Source: an uncultured Bacteroidota bacterium
GTDB lineage: Bacteria; Bacteroidota; Bacteroidia; UKL13-3
DNA: 8,162 nt
NCBI GenBank assembly: GCA_903898215.1
Contig: CAIUEQ010000158.1
Span: forward strand, 1-8,162
Direction of reading: 5' to 3'
Shown here piece after piece: positions 1 to 6,073 of the stretch (positions are counted from its first letter, which is position 1; the number at the start of each line of letters is the position of its first letter). The position numbers were made by a program, and so were the translations under genes. The notes under the pieces were generated by a model. It did not search any database. It saw nothing but the letters and a program-made list of their open reading frames with translations, and was not told where the DNA came from.

Positions 1-527
1 TCATTTGGTAATCTTTTTGTGAAATGATTTGCTCCAATAGCAAATACGAGATAATTATCAGGAATATTCTTTACGAAAATAGTTGAAGGCAAAAAATAAT
101 CAAGTCCTCCACCATCGTTTGACACTCCAAGCTCAACAAGGGTTTCCATATATCGTTCAACAATGTGAACCTTAGGTAACAAATTCATTTTAAGATTGAC
201 CATCAACCATTTTTCAAAATTCAATTTATCAAAACTGTAATTTGTTGTTGATAGAATTGCATTTAAAATTTTAGTCCGAAGATTTCTGTGAAGATCAATT
301 ACTAAATCAAAACCTATTCCTCTTAACTCAAATCCTTTTTGAAAAAGAGGTTTATCCAATACATGCAAAAAATCGATATAAGGATTATTTTCTAAAATAC
401 TTTTATACTTCGGTTTAGTGAGAAAATGAATTTCAGCATCAGGAAATTTCTTTTTCAAACATCTAACAACGGGTGTTGTGAGAATAATATCACCTATGGA
501 ACTAAAGCGAACGATTAAAATTTTCAA
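1..527 (-). CDS. Glycosyltransferase family 9 (ADP-heptose:LPS heptosyltransferase-like), 3' end cut by window
   Basis: I translated this reading frame by hand; 175 codons are present and it continues past position 1. The N-terminus MKILIVRFSSIGDIILTTP is the classic GT9 opening, with the glycine-containing nucleotide-sugar-enzyme loop. Further family-like segments are DLHRNLRT (residues 78-85) and AIGANHFTKRLPN (163-175), which begins the second Rossmann-like half. GT9 enzymes transfer heptose from ADP-heptose to the inner core of lipopolysaccharide on the cytoplasmic face of the inner membrane; the exact acceptor cannot be told here. The start must be the TTG at 527-525, because an in-frame TAA lies directly before it (530-528) and the family's N-terminus begins exactly there. 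The gene is 87 bp downstream of polX on the same strand and may share its transcript. Family assignment is firm. A full-length protein of roughly 330-350 residues is expected, so about half is missing. Confidence 0.88.
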   Translation of the reverse strand, partial: MKILIVRFSSIGDIILTTPVVRCLKKKFPDAEIHFLTKPKYKSILENNPYIDFLHVLDKPLFQKGFELRGIGFDLVIDLHRNLRTKILNAILSTTNYSFDKLNFEKWLMVNLKMNLLPKVHIVERYMETLVELGVSNDGGGLDYFLPSTIFVKNIPDNYLVFAIGANHFTKRLPN

Positions 528-579
528 TTACAAATTTTTAATTAAGAATGAATAATTAACGATACGAATTAAAACAATT

Positions 580-608
580 CTCTGCGAAAAACTCTGTGCT
601 CTAAGCGG
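580..608. repeat. Degenerate CTCTG-type short tandem repeat in the polX-GT9 gap
   Basis: The plus strand shows CTCTGCG (580-586), five A, CTCTGTG (592-598), then CTCTAAGCGG (599-608). The recurring CTCTG core is unlike the surrounding AT-rich spacer and is locally GC-rich. I recall similar CACAGAG/CGCAGAG strings as dispersed intergenic repeats in several environmental bacteria, but have not verified this. It lies just 3' of the polX stop. There is no convincing stem followed by a T-run, so I do not call it a terminator. Confidence 0.45.
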
Positions 609-614
609 ATAATT

Positions 615-2291
615 TTATTTTCTAGATTGAAAATATTTACTGATTTCTTCCAGATTCATAGAATTTAAACACATTTCTTTTGTAAGCCCACCTTTACGGG
701 CTACACAAACACCATAATACATATCATGATACCCTTCGCACTCGTGGGCATCTGGATTTATAGAAAGTTTCACATTTTTATTCATCGCATAATCAATCCA
801 TCTCCAGTCCAAATCCAAGCGATAAGGATTTGCATTAATTTCGATAACCACACCATTAGCAGCACAAGCATCAATTATTTTTTTATGATTGATTGGATAA
901 CCTTCACGAATTAATAATAAGCGTCCGGTTGGATGACCAAGAATTGTTGTATACGGGTTTTCGATAGCTTTTAATAAACGAGCCATCGCCTTTTCTTCCG
1001 TCATTTTTAAATTGCTGTGAACAGATGCAACAATAAAATCAAAACTTGATAAAACTTCCTTGTTATAATCTAAACTTCCATCATTTAAAATATCACTTTC
1101 AATTCCTTTAAATATTTTGAATGGAAATAATTTTTTATTCAATGAATCAATCTCTGAATGTTGCTTTAAAATTGTATCCTCCTTCATTCCACTTGCATAA
1201 AAAGCAGCTTTCGAGTGATCGCAAATTCCTAAATATCCATAACCAAGTTCTTTACAATAAACGGCCATTTCTTCTAATGTATTAGCTCCGTCAGAATAGG
1301 TTGAATGATTATGAAGAATTCCTTTTAAATCGGATAACTCAATAAGTTTTGGCAACTTATTTTCTTTTGCTTTTTCAATTTCAAAAGTTCCTTCTCGTAA
1401 TTCAGGTTCGATAAATGGAAGTTTGAAAGCTTGGTAAATTTCTGTTTCACTTCCCAATTCGTAATTCCCAATTCCTAATTCTTTGATGTGTTTTTGAGAA
1501 CCTGTTTGAAGAAATAAATTCTTCGCAAAATCATTTTCCTCTGAAATAAAAATTTTAACAGGAATTGTTTCTTGAACTTTACCTACAATAAAATCTCCAT
1601 CAACTTTTATTTCCTGAAGTAAATCTGATGAAAGAAAAGCATTCTTAAATTCTTCTGTATCACATACTGCAACAATCAAATCAATTTGCTCAAGGATTTC
1701 ACATTTTCTTCTTAACTCACCACTAAATGAAATATCGGCAATCATTCCTCCTTCATCAATTGTCCCAAAAAAACTTTGTGTTTCTTCTATCAAATTTGTT
1801 GCAGTATTTTCCAATTTTGCATAATGAAATTTATTTGCGCTGGCAAACATAAATTCAATTTGCTTGATAATATTTTGCTGCGTTTTTAAACCAAAACCTT
1901 TCGCTTGAGCAACTCTGTTTTCATGACAAGCATAAAGTAATTCACCAATATTTTCAATGCCAATTTCTTTCCATAGGTGAGCAACTTTTTTGGGTCCGAT
2001 GCCTTTAATTTTCATCATCTGTAAAACACCTTCTGGAGTTTTATCTAACAAATCATCAAGCTCTTTAAAAGTTTCAGTTGTATTTATTTCGACAATTTTT
2101 TCGGCAATACTTTTTCCAATGCCGTCAACTTTTTCAAGTTCTTCCAAACTCTTTCCAAACAAAGTAATTGGCAATTTATCTATCCTGAAAGATGCTGCTT
2201 GAAAAGATTTTATTTTAAATGGATTTCCTCCATGCAATTCATACAAATCAGCATAAAGTTTTATTAAATCAGCTATGTCGGAATTGGTCAT
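615..2291 (-). CDS. polX: PolX-type protein: HhH region, degenerate family X polymerase domain and PHP phosphoesterase domain
   Basis: The protein has 558 residues; bacterial PolX is usually about 570. Domains in order: an N-terminal 8-kDa-like and helix-hairpin-helix region with VDGIGKS (55-61), IKGIGPKK (95-102) and KGFGLKTQ (131-138); a pol-beta-like core at about 155-300 with TGSQKH (263-268) and LPFIEPELREG (291-301); and a C-terminal PHP domain at about 320-558. PHP metal ligands are all visible: H327, H329, D334, H360, E398, H425, H453, D514 and H516. The usual polymerase carboxylates are mostly gone. The GDxD motif reads EQID (201-204, only D204 left), the third Asp position reads VKI (245-247), and the GS of GSxRR reads GE (191-192). 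Bacterial PolX enzymes fill short gaps in repair and carry a 3'-5' exonuclease or AP-endonuclease in PHP. Here I infer that only the nuclease is active. The ATG at 2291 gives the expected N-terminus. Residues 271-280 are encoded by a tandem repeat. Confidence 0.93.
   Translation of the reverse strand: MTNSDIADLIKLYADLYELHGGNPFKIKSFQAASFRIDKLPITLFGKSLEELEKVDGIGKSIAEKIVEINTTETFKELDDLLDKTPEGVLQMMKIKGIGPKKVAHLWKEIGIENIGELLYACHENRVAQAKGFGLKTQQNIIKQIEFMFASANKFHYAKLENTATNLIEETQSFFGTIDEGGMIADISFSGELRRKCEILEQIDLIVAVCDTEEFKNAFLSSDLLQEIKVDGDFIVGKVQETIPVKIFISEENDFAKNLFLQTGSQKHIKELGIGNYELGSETEIYQAFKLPFIEPELREGTFEIEKAKENKLPKLIELSDLKGILHNHSTYSDGANTLEEMAVYCKELGYGYLGICDHSKAAFYASGMKEDTILKQHSEIDSLNKKLFPFKIFKGIESDILNDGSLDYNKEVLSSFDFIVASVHSNLKMTEEKAMARLLKAIENPYTTILGHPTGRLLLIREGYPINHKKIIDACAANGVVIEINANPYRLDLDWRWIDYAMNKNVKLSINPDAHECEGYHDMYYGVCVARKGGLTKEMCLNSMNLEEISKYFQSRK
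1451..1483. repeat. 7-bp tandem repeat (AATTCNN) inside polX
   Basis: On the plus strand the units AATTCGT, AATTCCC, AATTCCT and AATTCTT follow each other at 1456-1483, preceded by a partial TTCCC (1451-1455). Read in the polX frame they encode residues 271-280, ELGIGNYELG, between the TGS motif and the conserved LPFIEPELREG segment, where the family is variable in length. Because 7 is not a multiple of 3, the total length rather than each unit preserves the frame. Confidence 0.7.
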
Positions 2292-2351
2292 TTTGTTAAT
2301 CTAAGAAATACAAATCAATACGAATTTAGGAATCAGTGCTGCAAAATATTT

Positions 2352-2375
2352 AACAACTTAATAACGCAATAACCA
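2352..2375. repeat. 8-bp tandem repeat (AAYAACNN), copy A, between polX and the 139-residue gene
   Basis: Three consecutive 8-bp units are visible on the plus strand: AACAACTT, AATAACGC, AATAACCA. The same unit family occurs at 4454-4493 in another gap of the same gene run. It ends 3 bp from the stop codon of the 139-residue gene. The 2292-2378 spacer holds nothing else clear. A TTGATTTG at 2311-2318 (minus) is one mismatch from TAnnTTTG and might help start polX. Confidence 0.5.
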
Positions 2376-2378
2376 TTT

Positions 2379-2798
2379 TTAAAATTCAATTTCATTCAAT
2401 TCAAAAGCTTTGTCAATTTCTATCCAAATTAAAGTGAGTTTACTTTTTGTGTAGCAAATCATCACACGCTTTTGTTTGCCATCTTTTTCATCAAAAACTC
2501 GTATAACTGCAACTTTGTAATTTTTATTACCATAACTGGCTGGTAATCTTTTTGCGTCAAAATCACCTGAATCAAAAAAACTTTCAAACACTCCATCCCC
2601 TGTTAAAGTATCGATTTTGATGCCAGTTGCAGGGTATCTTGTTTTACTGTAAATATCCATGCTCACAAATGCTTTTGATTTGCATTTATTGATATGAACA
2701 GTCATCCCTACTTCTAAGTTTCTTTTTAGAAATGTTTTTTGTGCGAATAAATTCACAGAAAAAAATAAGCATAAAATGAAAAAAATATTTTTCATCAT
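2379..2798 (-). CDS. Small secreted protein of unknown function (139 aa)
   Basis: I do not recognise a family. The N-terminus is a clear signal peptide: MMKN, a hydrophobic stretch at about 4-16, and a cleavage-like FAQ at 18-20, so the mature protein of about 120 residues should be periplasmic or surface-exposed. The mature part is polar, has two cysteines (C39, C115), a GDGVFESFFDSGDFD stretch (67-81), and a beta-rich C-terminus (YKVAVIRVFDE, RVMICYTK, LTLIWIEID). No membrane segment follows the signal, and no lipobox is seen. The ATG at 2798 overlaps the stop of the upstream MORN-type gene as ATGA (2795-2798), so the two are very likely translated together. A second ATG follows directly (2795) and could also be used. 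The pairing suggests a shared, unknown role at the cell envelope. Confidence 0.75.
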   Translation of the reverse strand: MMKNIFFILCLFFSVNLFAQKTFLKRNLEVGMTVHINKCKSKAFVSMDIYSKTRYPATGIKIDTLTGDGVFESFFDSGDFDAKRLPASYGNKNYKVAVIRVFDEKDGKQKRVMICYTKSKLTLIWIEIDKAFELNEIEF

Positions 2799-3166
2799 TT
2801 TACTATTTGTCCTTGACGATATAATTCAGTTTTGAGCAACTTCCCTTTGATATCGTAATATTTCCAGATACTGTCCTTTTTCTCATTAATGTAATATCCT
2901 GAACTTTTTAAATTTCCATCTTCAAAATAACTGGTATAAGGGCCACTTTTTATGTACATAATCGTATCTATATAACTTCCATAATGTTTTTTGTCAGGCA
3001 TCACTTTCATAATTTGTTTATGATGATAAATTTCTTTTACCTTTTTGTGTGTAAGGGAATCGTAGTAATAGTAAGTTTTCCCGGCAATATCATCAACTAC
3101 TTGTGCTGAAAGTTTAATGCAAAAAAGTAATAGTATAACTGAAAATGACAATAATATTTTTTTCAT
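2795..3166 (-). CDS. Secreted MORN_2/YwqK-like repeat protein (123 aa)
   Basis: Signal peptide: MKK, hydrophobic 4-19, cleavage-like LSAQ at 19-22. The C-terminal half contains two repeat units of the MORN_2 (YwqK-like) type: GPYTSYFEDGNLKSSGYY (75-92) and IWKYYDIKGKLLKTELYRQG (100-119). These share the pattern aromatic, then G or DG, then a basic or small residue, then a tyrosine. A weaker unit may lie at 31-52. Such proteins are often auto-named 'toxin-antitoxin system YwqK family antitoxin' in databases, but nothing here indicates a toxin-antitoxin role. In Bacteroidota they are common small exported proteins of unknown function. It overlaps the next gene by 4 bp, and lies 56 bp after the sigma-54 regulator. 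A weak promoter-like site precedes it. Confidence 0.78.
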   Translation of the reverse strand: MKKILLSFSVILLLFCIKLSAQVVDDIAGKTYYYYDSLTHKKVKEIYHHKQIMKVMPDKKHYGSYIDTIMYIKSGPYTSYFEDGNLKSSGYYINEKKDSIWKYYDIKGKLLKTELYRQGQIVK

Positions 3167-3185
3167 AAAATGTGATTGTTTAAAA

Positions 3186-3216
3186 CAAAGAAAAGTGATT
3201 TCATGCGTTCATGCAA
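3186..3216 (-). promoter_or_regulatory. Candidate Bacteroidota promoter for the MORN-type gene
   Basis: On the minus strand, TTTCTTTG (3193-3186) is one mismatch from the -7 consensus TAnnTTTG. A TTG (3216-3214) lies 20 bp upstream, within the usual spacing. The -7 element ends 19 bp before the ATG at 3166. The match is imperfect, so an internal start for the two small secreted genes is only a possibility. Confidence 0.35.
3200..3214. repeat. Short direct repeat TTCATGC-G-TTCATGC
   Basis: Two perfect 7-bp copies (3200-3206 and 3208-3214) sit 8 bp apart, inside the spacer of the candidate promoter before the MORN-type gene. This could be a regulator site or chance; it is short. Confidence 0.3.
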
Positions 3217-3222
3217 CAAATC

Positions 3223-4446
3223 TTATTCGAGATCGTACTGTTTAATTTTGCGGTACAAGGTTCTTTCAGAAATGCCCAATTCATTAGCTGCCTTTTTACG
3301 TTTTCCATTATATTTCTCTAATGCTTTTTTTATCATTTCCAATTCCTTTTCTTCCAATGAAAGCGATTCGACAACAGCTTTTGCAACAGGAATTTCTATC
3401 AGATTTGTATTTTGTGGAATCATTTGCGAATGCATCATCGGTGGTGCGGTGAAACCTTGATCAGGAACTATTTGATTATTTTGATTCTGATGTGCTGCAA
3501 TAATTTGCTCTCTAGATGAATTTCCCTGTAACATATCAAAAACAATTCCCTTTAAATCTCCTAGATCTTTTCTAAGATCATACAATACCTTATAAAAAAT
3601 ATCACGTTCACTTAATTGATTTTGATCTGAAGTATTTGCACTCATAATCATTGGCAAACCTGGTCTTTCGGCAGGTAACACTCTCATCAATTCATCTGCA
3701 TGAATATTCTTATCTTCATCCAAAACAGAAAGTTGTTCAGCAATATTTTTTAGCTGTCGGATATTACCGGGCCAACGATAACCTGCCAAAATATTTTGAG
3801 CCTCTGTATCCATTACAACAGCTTTCGATTTATATTTTTCAGCAAAATCAGCACTAAATTTTCTGAACAATAAATGAATATCTTCTTTCCTTTCACGCAA
3901 AGATGGAACTCGAATTGGTACTGTCGACAAACGGTAATATAGATCTTCACGAAACTTTCCCTGATCAGCCAAAACAAGCAAATCTTTATTTGTTGCGGCA
4001 ACAACTCTTACATCTGTTTTTTGAGTTTTTGATGAACCTACTTTGATGAATTCACCACTTTCTAAAACTCGTAATAATCTTGCTTGAGTTTCGAGTGGAA
4101 GTTCTCCAACTTCATCCAAAAAAATTGTTCCACCGCTTACCGTTTCAAAATATCCTTTACGTAAATCATGAGCTCCAGTAAACGAACCTTTTTCATGTCC
4201 GAATAATTCCGAATCTATCGTACCTTCAGGAATTGCGCCACAGTTCACGGCTATAAAAGGACCGTGTTTACGGTTACTCATCGAATGTATAATTTTTGAA
4301 AACGCTTCTTTTCCTACACCACTTTCTCCATTAATTAATACCGTAATATCTGTTGGTGCAACTTTTACTGCCGTTTCCAAAGCGAAATTTAACAATGGCG
4401 AATTGCCAATAATTTCAAATCGTTGTTTTATATCTTGTATGTTCAT
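3223..4446 (-). CDS. Sigma-54-dependent transcriptional activator (AAA+ with Fis-type HTH, no receiver domain)
   Basis: The protein has 407 residues. The AAA+ enhancer-binding domain covers about 10-255: Walker A GESGVGKE (40-47), the sigma-54 contact loop GSFTGA (87-92, a common variant of GAFTGA), Walker B GGTIFLDE (105-112), sensor I ATNKD (151-155), arginine-finger region REDLYYRL (166-173) and sensor II WPGNIRQLKN (225-234). A polar linker rich in Q, N and P (about 265-350) precedes a Fis-type HTH (about 367-405, with GKRKKAANELGISERTLYRK). There is no receiver, GAF or PAS domain, so activity is not controlled by a classical phospho-input within this protein; the linker or a partner may do it. 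Such proteins hydrolyse ATP to open sigma-54 RNA polymerase complexes. It is 50 bp after miaB. My recollection is that miaB followed by a regulator of this type is common in Flavobacteriia, with lptE and secG after it. Those two genes are not in this window. Confidence 0.93.
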   Translation of the reverse strand: MNIQDIKQRFEIIGNSPLLNFALETAVKVAPTDITVLINGESGVGKEAFSKIIHSMSNRKHGPFIAVNCGAIPEGTIDSELFGHEKGSFTGAHDLRKGYFETVSGGTIFLDEVGELPLETQARLLRVLESGEFIKVGSSKTQKTDVRVVAATNKDLLVLADQGKFREDLYYRLSTVPIRVPSLRERKEDIHLLFRKFSADFAEKYKSKAVVMDTEAQNILAGYRWPGNIRQLKNIAEQLSVLDEDKNIHADELMRVLPAERPGLPMIMSANTSDQNQLSERDIFYKVLYDLRKDLGDLKGIVFDMLQGNSSREQIIAAHQNQNNQIVPDQGFTAPPMMHSQMIPQNTNLIEIPVAKAVVESLSLEEKELEMIKKALEKYNGKRKKAANELGISERTLYRKIKQYDLE

Positions 4447-4453
4447 TCTCTAT

Positions 4454-4493
4454 ATTTAACTAATCACTGAATAACTTAATAACCTATCAACTT
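4454..4493. repeat. 8-bp tandem repeat (AATAACNT), copy B, between miaB and the sigma-54 activator
   Basis: Five 8-bp units fill most of this 50-bp gap on the plus strand: ATTTAACT, AATCACTG, AATAACTT, AATAACCT, ATCAACTT. Units 3 and 4 are near perfect and the outer ones degenerate, as expected for an ageing array. The same family appears at 2352-2375. On the transcribed strand it reads as repeats of AGTTATT. AT-richness makes some periodic matches likely by chance, so confidence is moderate. Confidence 0.5.
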
Positions 4494-4496
4494 TTT

Positions 4497-5882
4497 TTAA
4501 CCAATAACTTTTCCAATCAAACTAGTTGTGGTTGTTTTTTCAATCAGCACATTTACATAATCACCCTTTTTATAATTTCCATTAACCGGAAATATCACCG
4601 TTTTGTTTTGATCGTTTCTTCCTTTAAAATCATTTTCTGATTTTTTTGAAAATCCTTCAATTAAAACTTTATAAGTTTTACCAATTTCTTTCTTATTATT
4701 TTCAGTGCTTAGTTTGTTTTGAAGTGCTATAATTTCTGCAAGTCTGCGACTTTTTACCTCTGCCGAAATATCATCAGCATATTTCTTTGCTGCTAATGTT
4801 CCCGGGCGCTCGCTATACGCATACATATATGCAAAATCAAATTGTGCCTCTTCAAATAATTTATAGGTATCCAAAAATTCTTCTTCAGTTTCAGTACAAA
4901 AACCCACAATCACATCTGTAGAAATTCCACAGTCGGGAATAAGTTCTCTTATTCTTTTTAAACGTTGAATAAACCATTCTCTGTTATAAGTTCGGTTCAT
5001 TAATTTTAATATTCTTGTATTACCTGCCTGAAGTGGAAAGTGAATATAATTACAAATATTCTCGTGAGCTTTCATCGTATAAATTACATCATCAGTAATA
5101 TCTTTTGGATGTGATGATGAAAAACGAATACGCAATTCTGGAGAAACCATAGCAACTTTTTCAAGAAGTTGAGCAAACGAAATAACATTTGTCGAATCAG
5201 CATCTTCCCATTTATACGAATCAACATTTTGTCCAAGTAAGGTAACTTCTTTGTATCCTTGATTAAACAATTCAGTTGCTTCGTTGATGATTGATTCTGG
5301 TTCACGGCTTCTTTCACGACCTCTTGTAAAAGGAACAACACAAAATGAACACATATTATCACAACCGCGCATGATACTTACAAAAGCATTTACACCATTG
5401 CTACTCAAACGAACCGGAGTAATTTCTGCATAAGTTTCCTCGCGAGAAAGTAAAACATTTACTGCTTTTTGTCCTTCTTCAACTTGCTCAATTAATTTTG
5501 GAATATCACGATAGGCATCTGGTCCAACGACAATATCAACAAGTTTTTCTTTTTCTAATAATGTTGATTTTAATCGTTCGGCCATACAACCCATCACACC
5601 AACGATCATTCCCGGATTTTTTTTCTTCTGAAATTTAAGTTCACGTAATCTTCCCCATATTCTTGATTCTGCATTATCACGAACGGCACATGTGTTTAAA
5701 AATACCACATCAGCTTCGAGCGGGTTATCTGTTGTTGTAAATCCATTGCCCGACATAATCGAAGCCATCACTTCACTGTCAGCAAGATTCATTGCACAAC
5801 CATAAGTTTCAATATATAATTTTCTCTGATGGAATTGATTTTGTTCAACACCTTCAGTTATTTCGGCAACTAATCCTCTCAT
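4497..5882 (-). CDS. miaB: tRNA-2-methylthio-N6-dimethylallyladenosine37 synthase MiaB
   Basis: The protein has 461 residues, normal for MiaB. It adds a methylthio group to i6A at position 37 of tRNAs reading UNN codons, using S-adenosylmethionine and two 4Fe-4S clusters, in the cytoplasm. The N-terminal MTTase domain (about 20-145) has its three cluster cysteines: C29 in YGCAMN, C65 in NTCAVR and C99 in MGCMAERL. The radical SAM domain (about 160-395) has CDNMCSFC (C174, C178, C181), followed by VVPFTRGRERSR. The C-terminal TRAM domain covers about 398-460. NTCAVRDNAESR, and the MiaB-type rather than MtaB- or RimO-type context, support this paralogue. The ATG at 5882 gives a plausible N-terminus and follows a good TAnnTTTG site by 22 bp. 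It is the first gene of the leftward run and diverges from the DUF2975 gene. Confidence 0.96.
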   Translation of the reverse strand: MRGLVAEITEGVEQNQFHQRKLYIETYGCAMNLADSEVMASIMSGNGFTTTDNPLEADVVFLNTCAVRDNAESRIWGRLRELKFQKKKNPGMIVGVMGCMAERLKSTLLEKEKLVDIVVGPDAYRDIPKLIEQVEEGQKAVNVLLSREETYAEITPVRLSSNGVNAFVSIMRGCDNMCSFCVVPFTRGRERSREPESIINEATELFNQGYKEVTLLGQNVDSYKWEDADSTNVISFAQLLEKVAMVSPELRIRFSSSHPKDITDDVIYTMKAHENICNYIHFPLQAGNTRILKLMNRTYNREWFIQRLKRIRELIPDCGISTDVIVGFCTETEEEFLDTYKLFEEAQFDFAYMYAYSERPGTLAAKKYADDISAEVKSRRLAEIIALQNKLSTENNKKEIGKTYKVLIEGFSKKSENDFKGRNDQNKTVIFPVNGNYKKGDYVNVLIEKTTTTSLIGKVIG

Positions 5883-5904
5883 TTAATTTCTAAAATTTGG
5901 GTGA

Positions 5905-5912
5905 CAAAGATA
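5905..5912 (-). promoter_or_regulatory. -7 promoter element of miaB
   Basis: The minus strand reads TATCTTTG (5912-5905), a perfect TAnnTTTG. It would place the transcription start near 5898, giving a leader of about 15 nt before the miaB ATG. No TTG or TTTG is present at the expected -33 distance (17-23 bp). That area is instead taken by the imperfect palindrome at 5921-5936, so a helper protein or a weak -33 may be involved. Confidence 0.6.
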
Positions 5913-5920
5913 AGAAAACT

Positions 5921-5936
5921 TGCGACAGAGTGGCAG
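5921..5936. promoter_or_regulatory. Imperfect inverted repeat upstream of the miaB -7 element
   Basis: The plus strand reads TGCGACAGAGTGGCAG. The arms TGCGACA and TGGCA (reverse complement TGCCA) form an imperfect dyad with one unpaired pair of bases. It is GC-rich inside a very AT-rich gap and sits where the -33 contact of the miaB promoter would be, so a regulator-binding site is possible. A -24/-12 sigma-54 promoter was considered on the plus strand and does not fit. Confidence 0.3.
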
Positions 5937-5939
5937 AAT

Positions 5940-5967
5940 GATTTAAGATTTTGGAATTTAAAATTTG
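5940..5967. repeat. Degenerate 7-bp periodic repeat (GAATTTG-like)
   Basis: Four consecutive 7-bp units: GATTTAA, GATTTTG, GAATTTA, AAATTTG. The period is regular, but the units are AT-rich and diverged, so chance cannot be ruled out. It lies in the divergent gap between miaB and the DUF2975 gene. Confidence 0.35.
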
Positions 5968-6001
5968 AAGGTTTTCTAATTGAATCAATCTAAAAAGATT
6001 C

Positions 6002-6064
6002 TGTTTATCAATTAGAATATATTGTTTATCAATAAATATAATTTGTTTTATAATAAATAATATT
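6002..6064. promoter_or_regulatory. Three helically phased direct repeats, probable operator of the DUF2975-HTH operon
   Basis: TGTTTATCAAT occurs perfectly at 6002-6012 and 6023-6033, and as TGTTTTATAAT at 6044-6054. The starts are exactly 21 bp apart, two DNA turns, so all three face the same side of the helix. Comparing whole 21-bp units, copies 1/2 and 2/3 each match at about 16 of 21 positions. The third copy overlaps the -33 TTTG of the promoter. The array lies directly upstream of an operon that encodes its own small HTH protein, which makes autoregulation the obvious hypothesis. Confidence 0.65.
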
Positions 6065-6073
6065 TTACGTTTG
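6042..6073 (+). promoter_or_regulatory. Bacteroidota-type promoter of the DUF2975-HTH operon
   Basis: TTTG (6042-6045), a 20-bp spacer, then TACGTTTG (6066-6073) match the housekeeping consensus TTTG/TAnnTTTG without mismatch in the fixed positions. Transcription would start near 6080, leaving a leader of about 17 nt before the ATG at 6097. This is the best promoter in the window. Confidence 0.75.

Noticed and set aside
2795..3166. Antitoxin of a toxin-antitoxin pair, as the YwqK-type family name would suggest
   Set aside because: The protein has a signal peptide and MORN-type repeats, the overlapping partner is also exported, and neither resembles a known toxin.
3176..3460. Plus-strand open frame of 94 codons across the 3' end of the sigma-54 activator gene
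   Set aside because: It is antisense to the conserved HTH coding region, has no recognisable protein features and no promoter; it is a coding shadow.
5084..5362. Minus-strand open frame of 92 codons inside miaB
   Set aside because: It is a different frame of the radical SAM region of miaB, of low-complexity composition with no family features.
5931..5946. Possible sigma-54 (-24/-12) promoter beginning TGGCA on the plus strand
   Set aside because: The -12 TTGC half is absent at the required spacing (the positions read TT instead of GC), so it does not fit.
5987..6000. Small hairpin AATCT-AAAA-AGATT as a terminator
   Set aside because: The stem is only 5 bp and AT-rich, there is no T-run after it, and it lies upstream of a promoter rather than after a gene.
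6002..6064. CRISPR-like array
   Set aside because: The repeats are contiguous 21-bp units with no unique spacers and only three copies, placed at a promoter; no cas genes are near.
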